Positions 17,105 through 26,854 of a DNA stretch of 64,000 nucleotides are shown here, in pieces; the stretch's first letter is position 1; the number at the start of each line of letters is the position of its first letter. The notes beneath the pieces were generated by a model, which saw only the letters and a list, made by a program, of their open reading frames with translations, did no database searches and was not told where the DNA came from. The position numbers were made by a program, and so were the translations under genes. The DNA comes from UBA7662 sp036787895. Lineage in GTDB: Bacteria; Bacteroidota; Bacteroidia; UBA7662. The stretch lies in NCBI GenBank assembly GCA_036787895.1, contig DAIQOK010000005.1, forward strand, positions 1-64,000, read 5' to 3'.

Positions 17105-17919
17105 TAGTATTGTTCTTTAGCATTCGGAAAGTCGCGCGATTTCACATCGGCGATATATTGGGCAGTTGCCCCTTTGATTTGTTCGTATAAATTGAGGTAA
17201 CGGCGTAAAAAGCGTGGACTGAAGTCGTTGTTGATGCCCAGCATATCGTGCATCACCAACACCTGCCCATCTACCCCGCTTCCGGCGCCTATGCCTATTA
17301 CCGGTATGCTGACCGATGCAGCCACTTCAGCTGCCAGACCGGCTGGTATTTTTTCGAGCACCAGGGCAAAACAACCGGCTTCTTCGAGCAAAAGCGCGTC
17401 TTCTTTTAGCCTTTGAGCTTCCATTTCTTCTTTAGCACGTACGGTATAGGTGCCGAATTTGTAAATCGACTGCGGTGTTAATCCCAGGTGCCCCATTACT
17501 GGTACACCGGCGGTCAAAATACGTTGCACCGATTCGATAACTTCCTTCCCCCCTTCGAGCTTCACCGCATGTGCACCCGACTCTTTCATGATTCGAATGG
17601 TAGAATTGAGGGCTTCTTTGGAATTGCCCTGGTAAGAACCGAAAGGCAAATCGACCGTAATTAAGGCCCTTTTCACTGCTCTAACCACCGATGCCGCATG
17701 ATAAATCATTTGATCGAGTGTTATTGGCAGTGTGGTTTCATGGCCTGCCATTACATTTGAAGCGGAATCGCCCACCAACAAAACATCGATGCCGGCATCA
17801 TCGAGTATCCCTGCCATCGAAAAATCATAAGCCGTGAGCATGGCTATTTTTTCGCCCCGCTCCTTCATTTCCCGCAAGGAATGAGTAGTTACCCGTTTTA
17901 TTTCTTTGGTCACCGACAT
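17104..17919 (-). CDS. panB: 3-methyl-2-oxobutanoate hydroxymethyltransferase
   Basis: A 271-residue PanB, which makes ketopantoate from 2-oxoisovalerate and methylene-tetrahydrofolate in the pantothenate/CoA pathway. The start at 17919 gives MSVTKEIKRVTTHSLREMK. Motifs: AMLTAYDFSMAGILDDAGID, LLVGDSASNVMAGHETTLPI, HAVKLEGG, VMGHLGLTPQS and VIGIGAGSGVDGQVLVMHD. The length matches the family. The rest of the pathway is not nearby. Confidence 0.95.
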   Translation of the reverse strand: MSVTKEIKRVTTHSLREMKERGEKIAMLTAYDFSMAGILDDAGIDVLLVGDSASNVMAGHETTLPITLDQMIYHAASVVRAVKRALITVDLPFGSYQGNSKEALNSTIRIMKESGAHAVKLEGGKEVIESVQRILTAGVPVMGHLGLTPQSIYKFGTYTVRAKEEMEAQRLKEDALLLEEAGCFALVLEKIPAGLAAEVAASVSIPVIGIGAGSGVDGQVLVMHDMLGINNDFSPRFLRRYLNLYEQIKGATAQYIADVKSRDFPNAKEQY

Positions 17920-18033
17920 AGGCGTGTTTTGAACGCACAAAGGTCGCAAATAATGCTGAATAAGCCTTATGTCACAGTCATTTCAAAAAATACCTTCAAA
18001 TCAACTTACACTGTGCTTTTTATCGAATTCTGT

Positions 18034-18041
18034 TATCTTTG
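18034..18041 (+). promoter_or_regulatory. -7 element TATCTTTG
   Basis: A perfect TAnnTTTG match whose last base is only 8 bp before the ATG at 18049. Transcription would begin at or next to the start codon, suggesting a leaderless or very short-leader message. Confidence 0.6.
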
Positions 18042-18048
18042 ATGGCTT

Positions 18049-19128
18049 ATGAATAAAATCTGGTTTGTACTCCTCGTTATGGGAGCACTTTTTTCTTCCT
18101 GTTCTACTGAATTAGACATCAATGCTGACTGGCAGGAAAATACCGTCGTTTATAGCATCGTCAATCGCGCCAATACTGCTCATTATATCCGCATCCACAA
18201 AGCTTATCTCGACCCAAGTCGATCCGCCTTGGCTGCAGCTACTGTAAAAGATTCATTATACTACGGGAATATCTCTGTGCAGATTGAAGAGATTAATAAC
18301 GGCAATCTCGTCAACACTATAGTTTGCGAGCGGGTTGATACCAATGCCTTGCAACCAGGTATTTTTGCCCATCCCGATCAGGTTATTTATCGGTTTTACA
18401 CGCCCAACGGCATGGATAGTTCCAGTGTATTTAAGCTTAAAATTACACGTCCTTCCGGCGCAATTGTACAATCACAACTTAGCCCCGTTGGTGGGTTTGC
18501 GAATAGAGATGCAGAACAACGTATTTTCCCACCTAATATTTCAAATTTTGTTGTTTTTACCGGCATCAACTGGAGTGCCCCTTCAGGAAATCATCGGGTT
18601 GTGTTTCGTGCCCCGCGTAATGCAAAAAGCTGGGATTTAACTGTTAGAATAATCTACAATGAATGGGAAACTACCGGCAACATTGCCGATAGTGTAGTAA
18701 AAACAGTCGATTGGCCCATTGTACGAAGAAATTTGATTCGAACTGTGAATACAGGGAACAATATTGGTGAATCTATCGACTACCGTATTTTTGGCCGCGA
18801 TCTTTTTGGATTTATGGCGTCTTCAATACCTGTCGACCCTACCAAAACACGCCGGATGCGGGGCACTTCTTTCATCTTAACTTTTACAGATGAGCCGCTC
18901 ACCGACTTCCTCACTTTAAATACCTCATCGCAAAGTGCCACGGATATTCGTCCGGAATACACCAATATTGAAAATGGTTATGGAATTTTTGGCTCCAGCT
19001 ACCAGCTGCCCAGTGCAGCCAGCATGGCCAATAGTCCATACGATGCCTTTTCTTATCGCCAAGTTACTGGTGGGTCGGGAACCGACAGTTTGCGTGCCCG
19101 TTACCCGCAATTGAACTTTGTCCCATAA
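18049..19128 (+). CDS. DUF4249-like lipoprotein
   Basis: A 359-residue lipoprotein (lipobox LFSSC, cysteine 18, followed by STELDINADW). The start of the mature protein and the VVYSIVNRANTAHYIRIHKA stretch resemble DUF4249, a Bacteroidota family often found next to TonB-dependent receptors. Here no receptor adjoins it, so that role is not supported by context. The rest is beta-rich with no motif I recognise. A hairpin terminator follows. Confidence 0.65.
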   Translation: MNKIWFVLLVMGALFSSCSTELDINADWQENTVVYSIVNRANTAHYIRIHKAYLDPSRSALAAATVKDSLYYGNISVQIEEINNGNLVNTIVCERVDTNALQPGIFAHPDQVIYRFYTPNGMDSSSVFKLKITRPSGAIVQSQLSPVGGFANRDAEQRIFPPNISNFVVFTGINWSAPSGNHRVVFRAPRNAKSWDLTVRIIYNEWETTGNIADSVVKTVDWPIVRRNLIRTVNTGNNIGESIDYRIFGRDLFGFMASSIPVDPTKTRRMRGTSFILTFTDEPLTDFLTLNTSSQSATDIRPEYTNIENGYGIFGSSYQLPSAASMANSPYDAFSYRQVTGGSGTDSLRARYPQLNFVP

Positions 19129-19152
19129 CCAGGGGTAAACGCTATCTTTTGC

Positions 19153-19194
19153 AAGCCGCTTCTGACAAAAAGTCACGAAGCGGCTTTCTTTTTT
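19153..19194 (+). terminator. Rho-independent terminator
   Basis: The stem AAGCCGCTTC (19153-19162) pairs with GAAGCGGCTT (19177-19186), with an inner TGAC/GTCA extension and a T-rich tail. It follows the DUF4249-like gene. Confidence 0.85.
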
Positions 19195-19298
19195 AGCCCG
19201 GCTTGTCATGCCCTTTGCCAGATTGACCCTTTTTGAAGCCGTGTTTCGCTATGGCATATTCCTTGACTCAAAAGGCGCAGAACAGAACTTATTTCATC

Positions 19299-21194
19299 AT
19301 GAAAAAAATTATAGGTATTGACTTAGGCACCACCAACTCTTGCGTTTCGGTTATGGAAGGCAACGAATACGTGGTTATCCCGAACAGCGAAGGTCGTCGC
19401 ACTACCCCGTCGATCGTCGCTTTTTTAGCGAACGGTGAGATTAAGGTAGGTGACCCGGCAAAACGTCAGGCCATTACCAATCCCACTAAAACCATCGCAT
19501 CCATCAAACGTTTTATGGGCCGCAAACACTCTGAGGTAAGCGAAGAGTTGAAATATGTAGCCTATGACGTTAAAAAAGGCGAAAATGACACGCCACGTGT
19601 TGACATCGACGGCAAAATGTATACGCCGCAGGAAATTTCGGCCATGACTTTGCAGAAGATGAAAAAAACTGCCGAAGATTATCTCGGTCATGATGTAACT
19701 GAAGCGGTCATTACCGTTCCTGCCTACTTCAACGATGCACAGCGTCAGGCCACCAAAGAAGCCGGTGAAATTGCCGGTCTGAAAGTTGCCCGTATCGTAA
19801 ATGAGCCTACCGCAGCTGCTTTGGCTTACGGTCTCGACAAAAAGAACCACGACATGAAAATCGCCGTCTTCGACTTAGGTGGCGGTACTTTCGACATCTC
19901 CATACTCGAATTGGGTGATGGCGTATTTGAAGTAAAATCGACCAATGGCGATACCCACCTCGGTGGTGACGACTTCGACCAGGTGATCATTCATTGGATG
20001 GCCGAAGAGTTCAAAAAAGAGGAAGGCATGGATTTATCCAAAGATCCAATGGCCTTACAGCGTTTGAAAGAAGCTGCTGAAAAAGCGAAAATCGAGTTGT
20101 CGAGCTCTTCTGAGACCGAGATCAATCTGCCTTACATCACTGTAGTTGACGGTGTGCCGCGTCATCTCGTTAAAAAATTGAGTCGCGCCAAATTCGAGCA
20201 ACTTGCCGACAGCCTGGTTAAACGCACCCTGGAGCCTTGCAAAAAAGCATTGAAAGATTCGGGCTATAGTGTATCCGACATCGACGAGGTGATTTTGGTG
20301 GGTGGATCTACCCGCATTCCGAAAATCCAGGAAGTAGTCGAGCAATTTTTTGGCAAAAAACCTTCTAAAGGAGTAAATCCGGATGAAGTTGTAGCTGTAG
20401 GTGCCGCCATTCAGGGAGGTGTTCTCAGCGGTGATGTTGAAGGCGTATTGCTGCTCGACGTTACTCCGCTCTCGCTCGGTATTGAAACCATGGGTAATGT
20501 GATGACCCGTTTGATTGAGTCGAACACCACTATCCCGGTTAAAAAGAGTCAGATTTTCAGTACCGCTGCCGACAACCAGCCTTCGGTTGAAATTCACGTG
20601 CTGCAAGGCGAACGCCCTATGGCCAACGACAACAAAACCATCGGTCGTTTCCATCTCGACGGCATACCACCCGCACAGCGTGGCACCCCACAAATTGAAG
20701 TAACCTTCGACATCGATGCCAATGGTATACTGAATGTATCGGCCAAAGACAAGGCCACCGGCAAAGAGCAGAAGATCCGCATCGAAGCTTCTTCCGGCTT
20801 AAGCAAGGAAGACATTGAAAAGATGAAGCAGGAAGCCGCCGCCAATGCCGAAACCGACAAGCAGCGTATGGCCGAAGCTGAAAAAATCAACCAGGCCGAT
20901 ACGCTCATCTTCAGTACCGAAAAGCAGCTGAAAGAGTTTGGCGATAAAATTCCTGCTGAGAAAAAAGAAGCCATTGAGGCTGCAATGGTGAAATTGAAGG
21001 AAGCACACGCTGCCCGTAATCTCACCGACATTGACACCCATCTTGCAGCCTTAAATGCAGCCTGGGAAGCTGCATCGGCCGATATGTATAAGGCTACGCA
21101 GGAGGCCGAAGCCGGTGGAAATGCCGGTCAGGAAGCTTCTGCATCCGGTAAAACCGACGATGTAACCGATGTAGATTATGAAGAGGTGAAGTAA
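19299..21194 (+). CDS. dnaK: Molecular chaperone DnaK (Hsp70)
   Basis: A 631-residue Hsp70. The start at 19299 gives the canonical MKKIIGIDLGTTNSCVSVME; the in-frame upstream ATG adds 22 atypical residues. The ATPase domain shows AVITVPAYFNDAQRQATK, VFDLGGGTFDISILE and EVILVGGSTRIPKIQ; the linker VLLLDVTPLSLGIET leads to the substrate-binding domain and a C-terminal lid ending in an acidic DDVTDVDYEEVK tail. It refolds proteins with DnaJ and GrpE, neither of which is nearby. A strong terminator follows. Confidence 0.98.
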   Translation: MKKIIGIDLGTTNSCVSVMEGNEYVVIPNSEGRRTTPSIVAFLANGEIKVGDPAKRQAITNPTKTIASIKRFMGRKHSEVSEELKYVAYDVKKGENDTPRVDIDGKMYTPQEISAMTLQKMKKTAEDYLGHDVTEAVITVPAYFNDAQRQATKEAGEIAGLKVARIVNEPTAAALAYGLDKKNHDMKIAVFDLGGGTFDISILELGDGVFEVKSTNGDTHLGGDDFDQVIIHWMAEEFKKEEGMDLSKDPMALQRLKEAAEKAKIELSSSSETEINLPYITVVDGVPRHLVKKLSRAKFEQLADSLVKRTLEPCKKALKDSGYSVSDIDEVILVGGSTRIPKIQEVVEQFFGKKPSKGVNPDEVVAVGAAIQGGVLSGDVEGVLLLDVTPLSLGIETMGNVMTRLIESNTTIPVKKSQIFSTAADNQPSVEIHVLQGERPMANDNKTIGRFHLDGIPPAQRGTPQIEVTFDIDANGILNVSAKDKATGKEQKIRIEASSGLSKEDIEKMKQEAAANAETDKQRMAEAEKINQADTLIFSTEKQLKEFGDKIPAEKKEAIEAAMVKLKEAHAARNLTDIDTHLAALNAAWEAASADMYKATQEAEAGGNAGQEASASGKTDDVTDVDYEEVK

Positions 21195-21213
21195 AATTCA
21201 ACTCAATTTTAGA

Positions 21214-21252
21214 AGCCCTTGCACATCCTTGTGTAAGGGCTTTGATTTTTTA
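21214..21252 (+). terminator. dnaK terminator
   Basis: AAGCCCTTGCACA (21214-21226) pairs with TGTGTAAGGGCTT (to 21243) around a short loop, followed by a T-rich run. Confidence 0.85.
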
Positions 21253-21306
21253 GTTAAAACCGAATCGTACTTAAATTCCGTTTATATTATACACCAAAAC
21301 CACAGT

Positions 21307-21990
21307 ATGAAAAAGTTACTTTATGCAGCCATGTGCTTCGTTGTATCAACCGCCATGGCCCAATCTGAACTGACCGGCTTTCACTATGGTGCAAAAGCCG
21401 GCATAGGAGAATCAACTTTTAACAGCGCAGGCTTAGCTGATGTAAATGGCCGTTTACTAGTAATGGGTGGCTTTTCTGCCAGCTATAACTTCAACGCTTA
21501 TTTCGGTTTGAGTGCCGAATTTTTAGGTACCTCCAAAGCCTCAATCAATCGGGATAAAACATTTGTACCAAGCCCCGGTGGACCTATCATTGGCCCTGGT
21601 AGCGGAACCGATTATTATTATACAGATCGTTTCCGAACCATCGATATAGAAATTCCCATTCTGCCTCGGTTCACCATTGGTAAAAATGGCTTCTATTTTC
21701 AGGCCTTCGCCGGACCTGCCATCAACTTCAACGTATTTGGTGTAACATCGCGCACCTATGAAGATGCGAATTACAACGCCAATAATGGCTATCCGGAACA
21801 GCCTATGACTAATTTAAAGACATCGAGTTTTTCGGCAGTTTATGGATTTGGTGTTTTAGTTCTTGCCCCGAATAACCAATTATTTTCGGTTGATTTCCGT
21901 GTGAGCCAAGGCCTAACACCTTTTGGCACCTTCAATGGACAAGAGGCCAAACACAATTATTTCGCAATTTCTGTTGGTTATGCACTCTAA
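21307..21990 (+). CDS. Porin-family / PorT-like small outer-membrane beta-barrel protein
   Basis: 227 residues from the ATG at 21307 with a signal peptide (MKKLLYAAMCFVVSTAMAQ). The mature part is an eight-to-ten-strand barrel of the outer-membrane beta-barrel type: GFHYGAKAGIGESTF, LGLSAEFLG-like strands, an IPILPRFTIGKNGFYFQAFA stretch and a final strand NYFAISVGYAL. Such proteins are common in Bacteroidota; their ligands are usually unknown. A bidirectional terminator separates it from the next, converging gene. Confidence 0.75.
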   Translation: MKKLLYAAMCFVVSTAMAQSELTGFHYGAKAGIGESTFNSAGLADVNGRLLVMGGFSASYNFNAYFGLSAEFLGTSKASINRDKTFVPSPGGPIIGPGSGTDYYYTDRFRTIDIEIPILPRFTIGKNGFYFQAFAGPAINFNVFGVTSRTYEDANYNANNGYPEQPMTNLKTSSFSAVYGFGVLVLAPNNQLFSVDFRVSQGLTPFGTFNGQEAKHNYFAISVGYAL

Positions 21991-22012
21991 ATTTTAAGCT
22001 AGAATCAACAAA

Positions 22013-22044
22013 AAAAGGGCTGTCTCAAACGAGACAGCCCTTTT
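22013..22044. terminator. Bidirectional terminator
   Basis: A perfect 14-bp stem, AAAAGGGCTGTCTC (22013-22026) with its complement at 22031-22044, around an AAAC loop. It can serve the converging genes on both sides. Confidence 0.9.
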
Positions 22045-22061
22045 GTTTTGCCACTAATCTT

Positions 22062-25000
22062 TTAGTGCTTTACTACAAATCGTTTCACCAGTTGATTGTT
22101 TGCACCTGTGAGTCGCACGAAATAAACGCCTTCGGGGAGTTGCGCAGTTTCGATGCTGAGAACACCATTGTTGGTAGAAGGAACTTGTTCCTGGCTTACG
22201 ACTTTGCCAATCATGTTCACTACTTCCACCTGTAAGCTACTGTGCTGATTCAAATCATACCGGATATACAACTTTTCGCTGGTTGGGTTCGGATAAAGCT
22301 GTACCGCACCAAAGAGGTTATTTTCGGCCACGGATGTTGGGAATACATTTCCTCGAACTATCGTCAAGTTGAACGGACTTGCCAATTTAGTTTGGGTACC
22401 GCCTTGAACGTTTGCGCGTATGGTCCATTTCAATGGAACTGTAACGCCAACGTTTACGCCGTTATTCATAAGTAAAGTATCGATAGCACCATAGGTTAAC
22501 GTCAGGTTCGTATCCAATCCGCTATTGTTGGAGGGGATACTTGCCAATGGGGCACTGAAGTTTCCATTTGGCAAATCGAGTAACCAAGTGTAGTTTACAA
22601 TGTGACCAACCACAGAATTTAAACGCGTCGACTGCCAGTTGATGTTAACTGTTTGATTGGCTGCACCATTCACAGTGAGCGTAGTGTTGTTAGCCGGACT
22701 CAACAAATTGAAGTTGCGAAGGGTATCTACAGGTCCGCCACTTGGGATAATATCGGCCTGGTAGCGTGGCACAAACTGATAACCGGAAGTATATGGACTG
22801 CTTGCATCAAACTGGCCACCAATACCCACGGCAGCAAACGGACTGGCTGGCACCGGTGTACCAAACAAGTCAACGTCGTTATCGATACGTAAGTCAAAAC
22901 TATCAACCCCATTGGTTACACGAACAGTATTTCCTGAACCGGTGGTACCAGGGGTAGGCCATTGACTTGGGTTGATAATGCTCAGGTTATTGATACGAAT
23001 CAAACGAGATTCTTCATTTTCACCCAAAGCGGTTACAACTACAGGAGCAACCAAAGGGCGGTTTGTGGCCAGTACAACGATTGAGTCAACGTTTATCTGT
23101 CCTAAACCATTAAAATGAGCTACGGTTCCGATAACACGAATCGAATCGCCTTCCTGCACATTATAGGCTGGAGTTACATTATTGCTGCGGAACACACCTA
23201 TACCTGCGTTCGAGGTGCGATCGAAAATGGTAAACTCTAAACCGGCAGGCCGTTTGTTAAAGCCATAAACTACACCAGTGGTTCTAACATTCAAACCCAC
23301 AGAATCCGGAATACCATTGGTATTGGCACCACGCAATTGTGCGATAGTGCGTGTTGGAATGGCCGGCGGTATGGGGTTAAGTATGCGTAATAAGAAAGTA
23401 TTTCTTGCGCCGATAGTCAATCCTGGTGAAGCAGAGACAATCGTGAAACGAGCGCTGTCAACGCGACCTTGTGGTGTATTCTGATTGACAATTATTGTCA
23501 CCAGTTGTTGGGTAGCACTTGCTGCAAAATTTAAAGTCAGCGTATCACCTACCGGGCCGGGGATTAAAGAGTATTGGGTTCCGTAAACGGTAGGTGCGAT
23601 ATTTTGAAGAAGAATTTTCACTACTGTCGGCTGAGCTACCGGATTCACAATGTTAACTCGCATGGAAGATGCACCTGGACCGGTGGAGACATTTACCGAA
23701 TCGCCGGCAAGTTGGAATTCAACCGTTGGCTGGGTAACTACCACCGGAATGATGTCGGAAGCACGCAATGGAACGAGTTGATAAACATCAGTGAAAGGAC
23801 TGGAGTTATCATTTTGCGCACCGAAACCGATGACATCGAAAGCACCTGTGGGCTGGGTAGAGCCGGGAACATTGGTGATGCTAATCAGGAACATTGGGAA
23901 AGTAGCCGTACCATTGGTAACAGTCAAAGTGCCGTTTACACCGGCAGCCGGCCAGGTACCACTGACGATAGTGAGGTTATTGATACGAATGAGCTCATTT
24001 TCGGTGGCTTCGCTTGGCGCAGTAACTACCAAGGGCTGACGCAAAGTGCGATTGGTAGCCACACGAATAACAGTATCGACATTGATCTGCGACAAGCCAT
24101 TAAACTGCTCCATGATACCTTCTACAATTACCGAATCACCCTCGGTTAAGTTGGTGATCCCGAAATCAGTACCTGCGCGACGAATCGTTATTCCGGCAGT
24201 GTGGTCGATCATGATCCATTGAATACCCAATGGTGTTGTTGAACTGCGGTAATGATTCACCCCATGCAAAGTTCCACTCAAACGTTGGCGAGTACCTAAA
24301 GAATCAAGTACACCTGTGGTAGCATTTACCCCTTTAACCTGGGCAATGGTTCGTTGGGTTACAGGTGGTACAGCAGGATTACAAGTACCAAAGATTACAG
24401 CCGGCAATGTAGTATTGACGTTTGGAATTATTAAACTACGAACACCATTCACAGCACAAGCGCTGGCAACTGTTTCAAAGCCGGTGGTCAGGCTGTCGCG
24501 CATGAAGCGGTAACGCAGGGTGTCGTTAGAGTTGAGGTTAAGTGTCAGGGTATAAATGCTGGTTGTACCCACCCGGTTCATCGCTACACCAGGCGCTGTT
24601 AAAGTTGCACCGGTTGTATTGCTGGCCAAACGAACGCCACCGGTACCCGGAGTCAGGGTATCCATATCCACACGTACGGTTACCTGAACAGGTACGCTGG
24701 TTTGTGATTGAATTACATCTGCAGCAGAGCGCGGGAAAAGTTGGTAGCCACTGGTGAAAGGACTTGTATTATCAAACTGTCCCACCACACCGATGATATC
24801 AAAACTGCCGGTTGGTGCAGCTCCTCCCAGATTAGTACCATTAGCAACAATGCGCAAGTCGAAGGTATCATTACCGCTTACTGCGAAGACAGTGGTGCCA
24901 TTACTTGTGGAGCCAACTGGCGGCCAGGCATTGCCAGTACCGGTGAGTACCACATTGTTCACACGAACTAAGGTATTTTCGAGTATTTCATTTTTGATGG

Positions 25001-26594
25001 TTGGCACTACAGTAGCAGCGGGTACCGATCTGTTGATGGCATAAATACCGGCCGAATCAAGGGCCAGTTGACCAAGCCCGTTAAACTGGGCGATGGTTCC
25101 TTGTGCCCAAACGGAATCGCCAATGTTTAACTGACCGAGTCCAAAATTTCCGGTATTGCGGAAAATGGTAAATCCTCCGGTACCATCGTGGATAACGTAT
25201 TGCATACCGGCAGGACGAATATTGTGACTGATAACCGTTCCGCGAATAGCGTAAGTGCGGTTGAGTGAATCAAGAACGCCATTGGCATCAACACCACGAA
25301 TGTTACCGATGTTAATGACGGTATCGGTTGGACCGCTAACTGTAGCTGGCTGAATAATATCACTGGTTGAACGAGGGAAAAGTTGATAACCACTGGTGAA
25401 TGGGCTGGTTGCATCAAACTGCCCTACAACGCCAATAACATCAAAACTTCCTGCAGGTGGGTTATTCCCTAAATTGGTACCGTTACTAACAATCCGCAAC
25501 TCAAATGTATCCATAGCACTGACAGCCAAAACTGTTGTACCATTGGAGGTGGTATTCATAGGCCAGTTGGTTCCTACCAGCTGCACATTATTGATGCGAA
25601 CCAAGGTATTTTCAAGCTGTTCAGCCTTGATGCTAATACGAGTCTGCGGACTTGGAAGGCTGCGCCCGCTAGCCAAAGAAATTACGGTATCAACCGTCAA
25701 CTGGGCCAAACCATTAAACTGGGTCACTGTTCCACGGGCCTGAACTGAGTCACCCAAAGCCAATTGCCCCAAACCAAAATTACCGGTTGAACGGAAAATA
25801 GTAAAACCACCAGTATTGTCTTGGATTACATATTGCATGCCAGCAGGACGAATGTTATGACTGATTACTGTGCCACTTATGGTGTGCACTGTACCCAATG
25901 AATCGAGTACACCGTTGGCATTGACACCACGTAATGCCGCTATTGGGGTATTGGTTACAGGAGGTGGGGTACCGCCCGATAATGTTCCAGAGAAAGTGAG
26001 TGAGCCTTGAAAACCACCGGTGCCGGTTGCTGCAGCAGCATTATAGCCGTACAATCGAATCACTATGGTCGTCATGCCTGTTTGGTTAATATTTACATCG
26101 TTCCCGACATAAGAGGCATTGGCATTTGGGATAGTCAAAACACCGGCGCTATGTACAACACTGGTATTTAAAGTGCCGTAGCTTGTAAGCGGCGCGGCGA
26201 AATTGTCAAGGCTGGTGCGCCATTGCCACTGACGAGGACCAGTTCCGCTTCTACCAAGACCAAAATTGATTGTCAAATTGGAAAAGGTAATACCAGATGC
26301 TGCTACCAGGCTAAACTCGAAATATTTAGAGGTATCAATGGTACCTGTCAGATCAAGCGCCGCATTGTCGAGAGGAAAGGCATTTGCCCGTGAATTTCCA
26401 GTGCTGGAAGAAGATACAATGCCAACTTTTTCAAGGTTACCAACAGTAAGTCCGGTAATTGGAGTGCCATTGTACGGAAAAGATGCTACATGAGCCGTAG
26501 TACCCGTAAAGCTAAATACCCCGGAAAAGGGTTGTGCTATTAAAGATGTTAATCCTAAAACCAAAACTGCCAAGGCAGTAAGATTGATTTTCAT
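22062..26594 (-). CDS. Large T9SS-secreted protein with four OB-like repeats
   Basis: 1,510 residues from the ATG at 26594 (annotated residues below count from an in-frame ATG 5 codons earlier). A signal peptide ends near SLIAQ (25). An N-terminal region (about 30-212) precedes four homologous repeats at about 222-419, 434-635, 751-954 and 1086-1289, each with a GVNANGVLDSLG-like start, GDSV..GT..QFNGL and ending GYQLFPRS..DII; they resemble OB-fold domains of DUF5689/YhcR type. A starch-binding-like stretch (642-745), a Calx-beta-like domain (960-1080), a SusE-like domain (1295-1420) and a T9SS sorting domain (QLYPNPTSEKLYIR to the end) complete it. Probably surface-exposed or released; ligand unknown. 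Confidence 0.78.
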   Translation of the reverse strand: MKINLTALAVLVLGLTSLIAQPFSGVFSFTGTTAHVASFPYNGTPITGLTVGNLEKVGIVSSSSTGNSRANAFPLDNAALDLTGTIDTSKYFEFSLVAASGITFSNLTINFGLGRSGTGPRQWQWRTSLDNFAAPLTSYGTLNTSVVHSAGVLTIPNANASYVGNDVNINQTGMTTIVIRLYGYNAAAATGTGGFQGSLTFSGTLSGGTPPPVTNTPIAALRGVNANGVLDSLGTVHTISGTVISHNIRPAGMQYVIQDNTGGFTIFRSTGNFGLGQLALGDSVQARGTVTQFNGLAQLTVDTVISLASGRSLPSPQTRISIKAEQLENTLVRINNVQLVGTNWPMNTTSNGTTVLAVSAMDTFELRIVSNGTNLGNNPPAGSFDVIGVVGQFDATSPFTSGYQLFPRSTSDIIQPATVSGPTDTVINIGNIRGVDANGVLDSLNRTYAIRGTVISHNIRPAGMQYVIHDGTGGFTIFRNTGNFGLGQLNIGDSVWAQGTIAQFNGLGQLALDSAGIYAINRSVPAATVVPTIKNEILENTLVRVNNVVLTGTGNAWPPVGSTSNGTTVFAVSGNDTFDLRIVANGTNLGGAAPTGSFDIIGVVGQFDNTSPFTSGYQLFPRSAADVIQSQTSVPVQVTVRVDMDTLTPGTGGVRLASNTTGATLTAPGVAMNRVGTTSIYTLTLNLNSNDTLRYRFMRDSLTTGFETVASACAVNGVRSLIIPNVNTTLPAVIFGTCNPAVPPVTQRTIAQVKGVNATTGVLDSLGTRQRLSGTLHGVNHYRSSTTPLGIQWIMIDHTAGITIRRAGTDFGITNLTEGDSVIVEGIMEQFNGLSQINVDTVIRVATNRTLRQPLVVTAPSEATENELIRINNLTIVSGTWPAAGVNGTLTVTNGTATFPMFLISITNVPGSTQPTGAFDVIGFGAQNDNSSPFTDVYQLVPLRASDIIPVVVTQPTVEFQLAGDSVNVSTGPGASSMRVNIVNPVAQPTVVKILLQNIAPTVYGTQYSLIPGPVGDTLTLNFAASATQQLVTIIVNQNTPQGRVDSARFTIVSASPGLTIGARNTFLLRILNPIPPAIPTRTIAQLRGANTNGIPDSVGLNVRTTGVVYGFNKRPAGLEFTIFDRTSNAGIGVFRSNNVTPAYNVQEGDSIRVIGTVAHFNGLGQINVDSIVVLATNRPLVAPVVVTALGENEESRLIRINNLSIINPSQWPTPGTTGSGNTVRVTNGVDSFDLRIDNDVDLFGTPVPASPFAAVGIGGQFDASSPYTSGYQFVPRYQADIIPSGGPVDTLRNFNLLSPANNTTLTVNGAANQTVNINWQSTRLNSVVGHIVNYTWLLDLPNGNFSAPLASIPSNNSGLDTNLTLTYGAIDTLLMNNGVNVGVTVPLKWTIRANVQGGTQTKLASPFNLTIVRGNVFPTSVAENNLFGAVQLYPNPTSEKLYIRYDLNQHSSLQVEVVNMIGKVVSQEQVPSTNNGVLSIETAQLPEGVYFVRLTGANNQLVKRFVVKH

Positions 26595-26839
26595 AAAATT
26601 CAACCGCATATCTAAAATTTTGATGCTACAAAGTTAACCTTCAATAAGGGGACGCAAGTTAACCATAGGTTAATTAGTAGCCAAAAGATTAGTCGTTTTA
26701 AGGGACATACTTCTCCACTTTTAATTGTTAACGGGCAAAAAACATACGTGCAAATACTGAATATTGTTAAGCCAGTATGAATTTTCAGCTTCGTTAGCAG
26801 CTCGGTGTCCTCAAAGCAGGATTATTTCAGTGAGATGCT

Positions 26840-26847
26840 TAGCTTTG
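26840..26847 (+). promoter_or_regulatory. -7 element TAGCTTTG
   Basis: A perfect TAnnTTTG match ending 8 bp before the ATG at 26855, so the transcript would have almost no leader. Confidence 0.6.
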
Positions 26848-26854
26848 CAAACGC

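Noticed and set aside
20055..21037. Long minus-strand frames opposite dnaK
   Set aside because: They mirror dnaK codon periodicity, show no domain sense and lie fully inside a certain gene.
23278..25743. Several plus-strand frames within the large repeat protein gene
   Set aside because: Their similarity to each other only reflects the repeats of the true gene on the minus strand.
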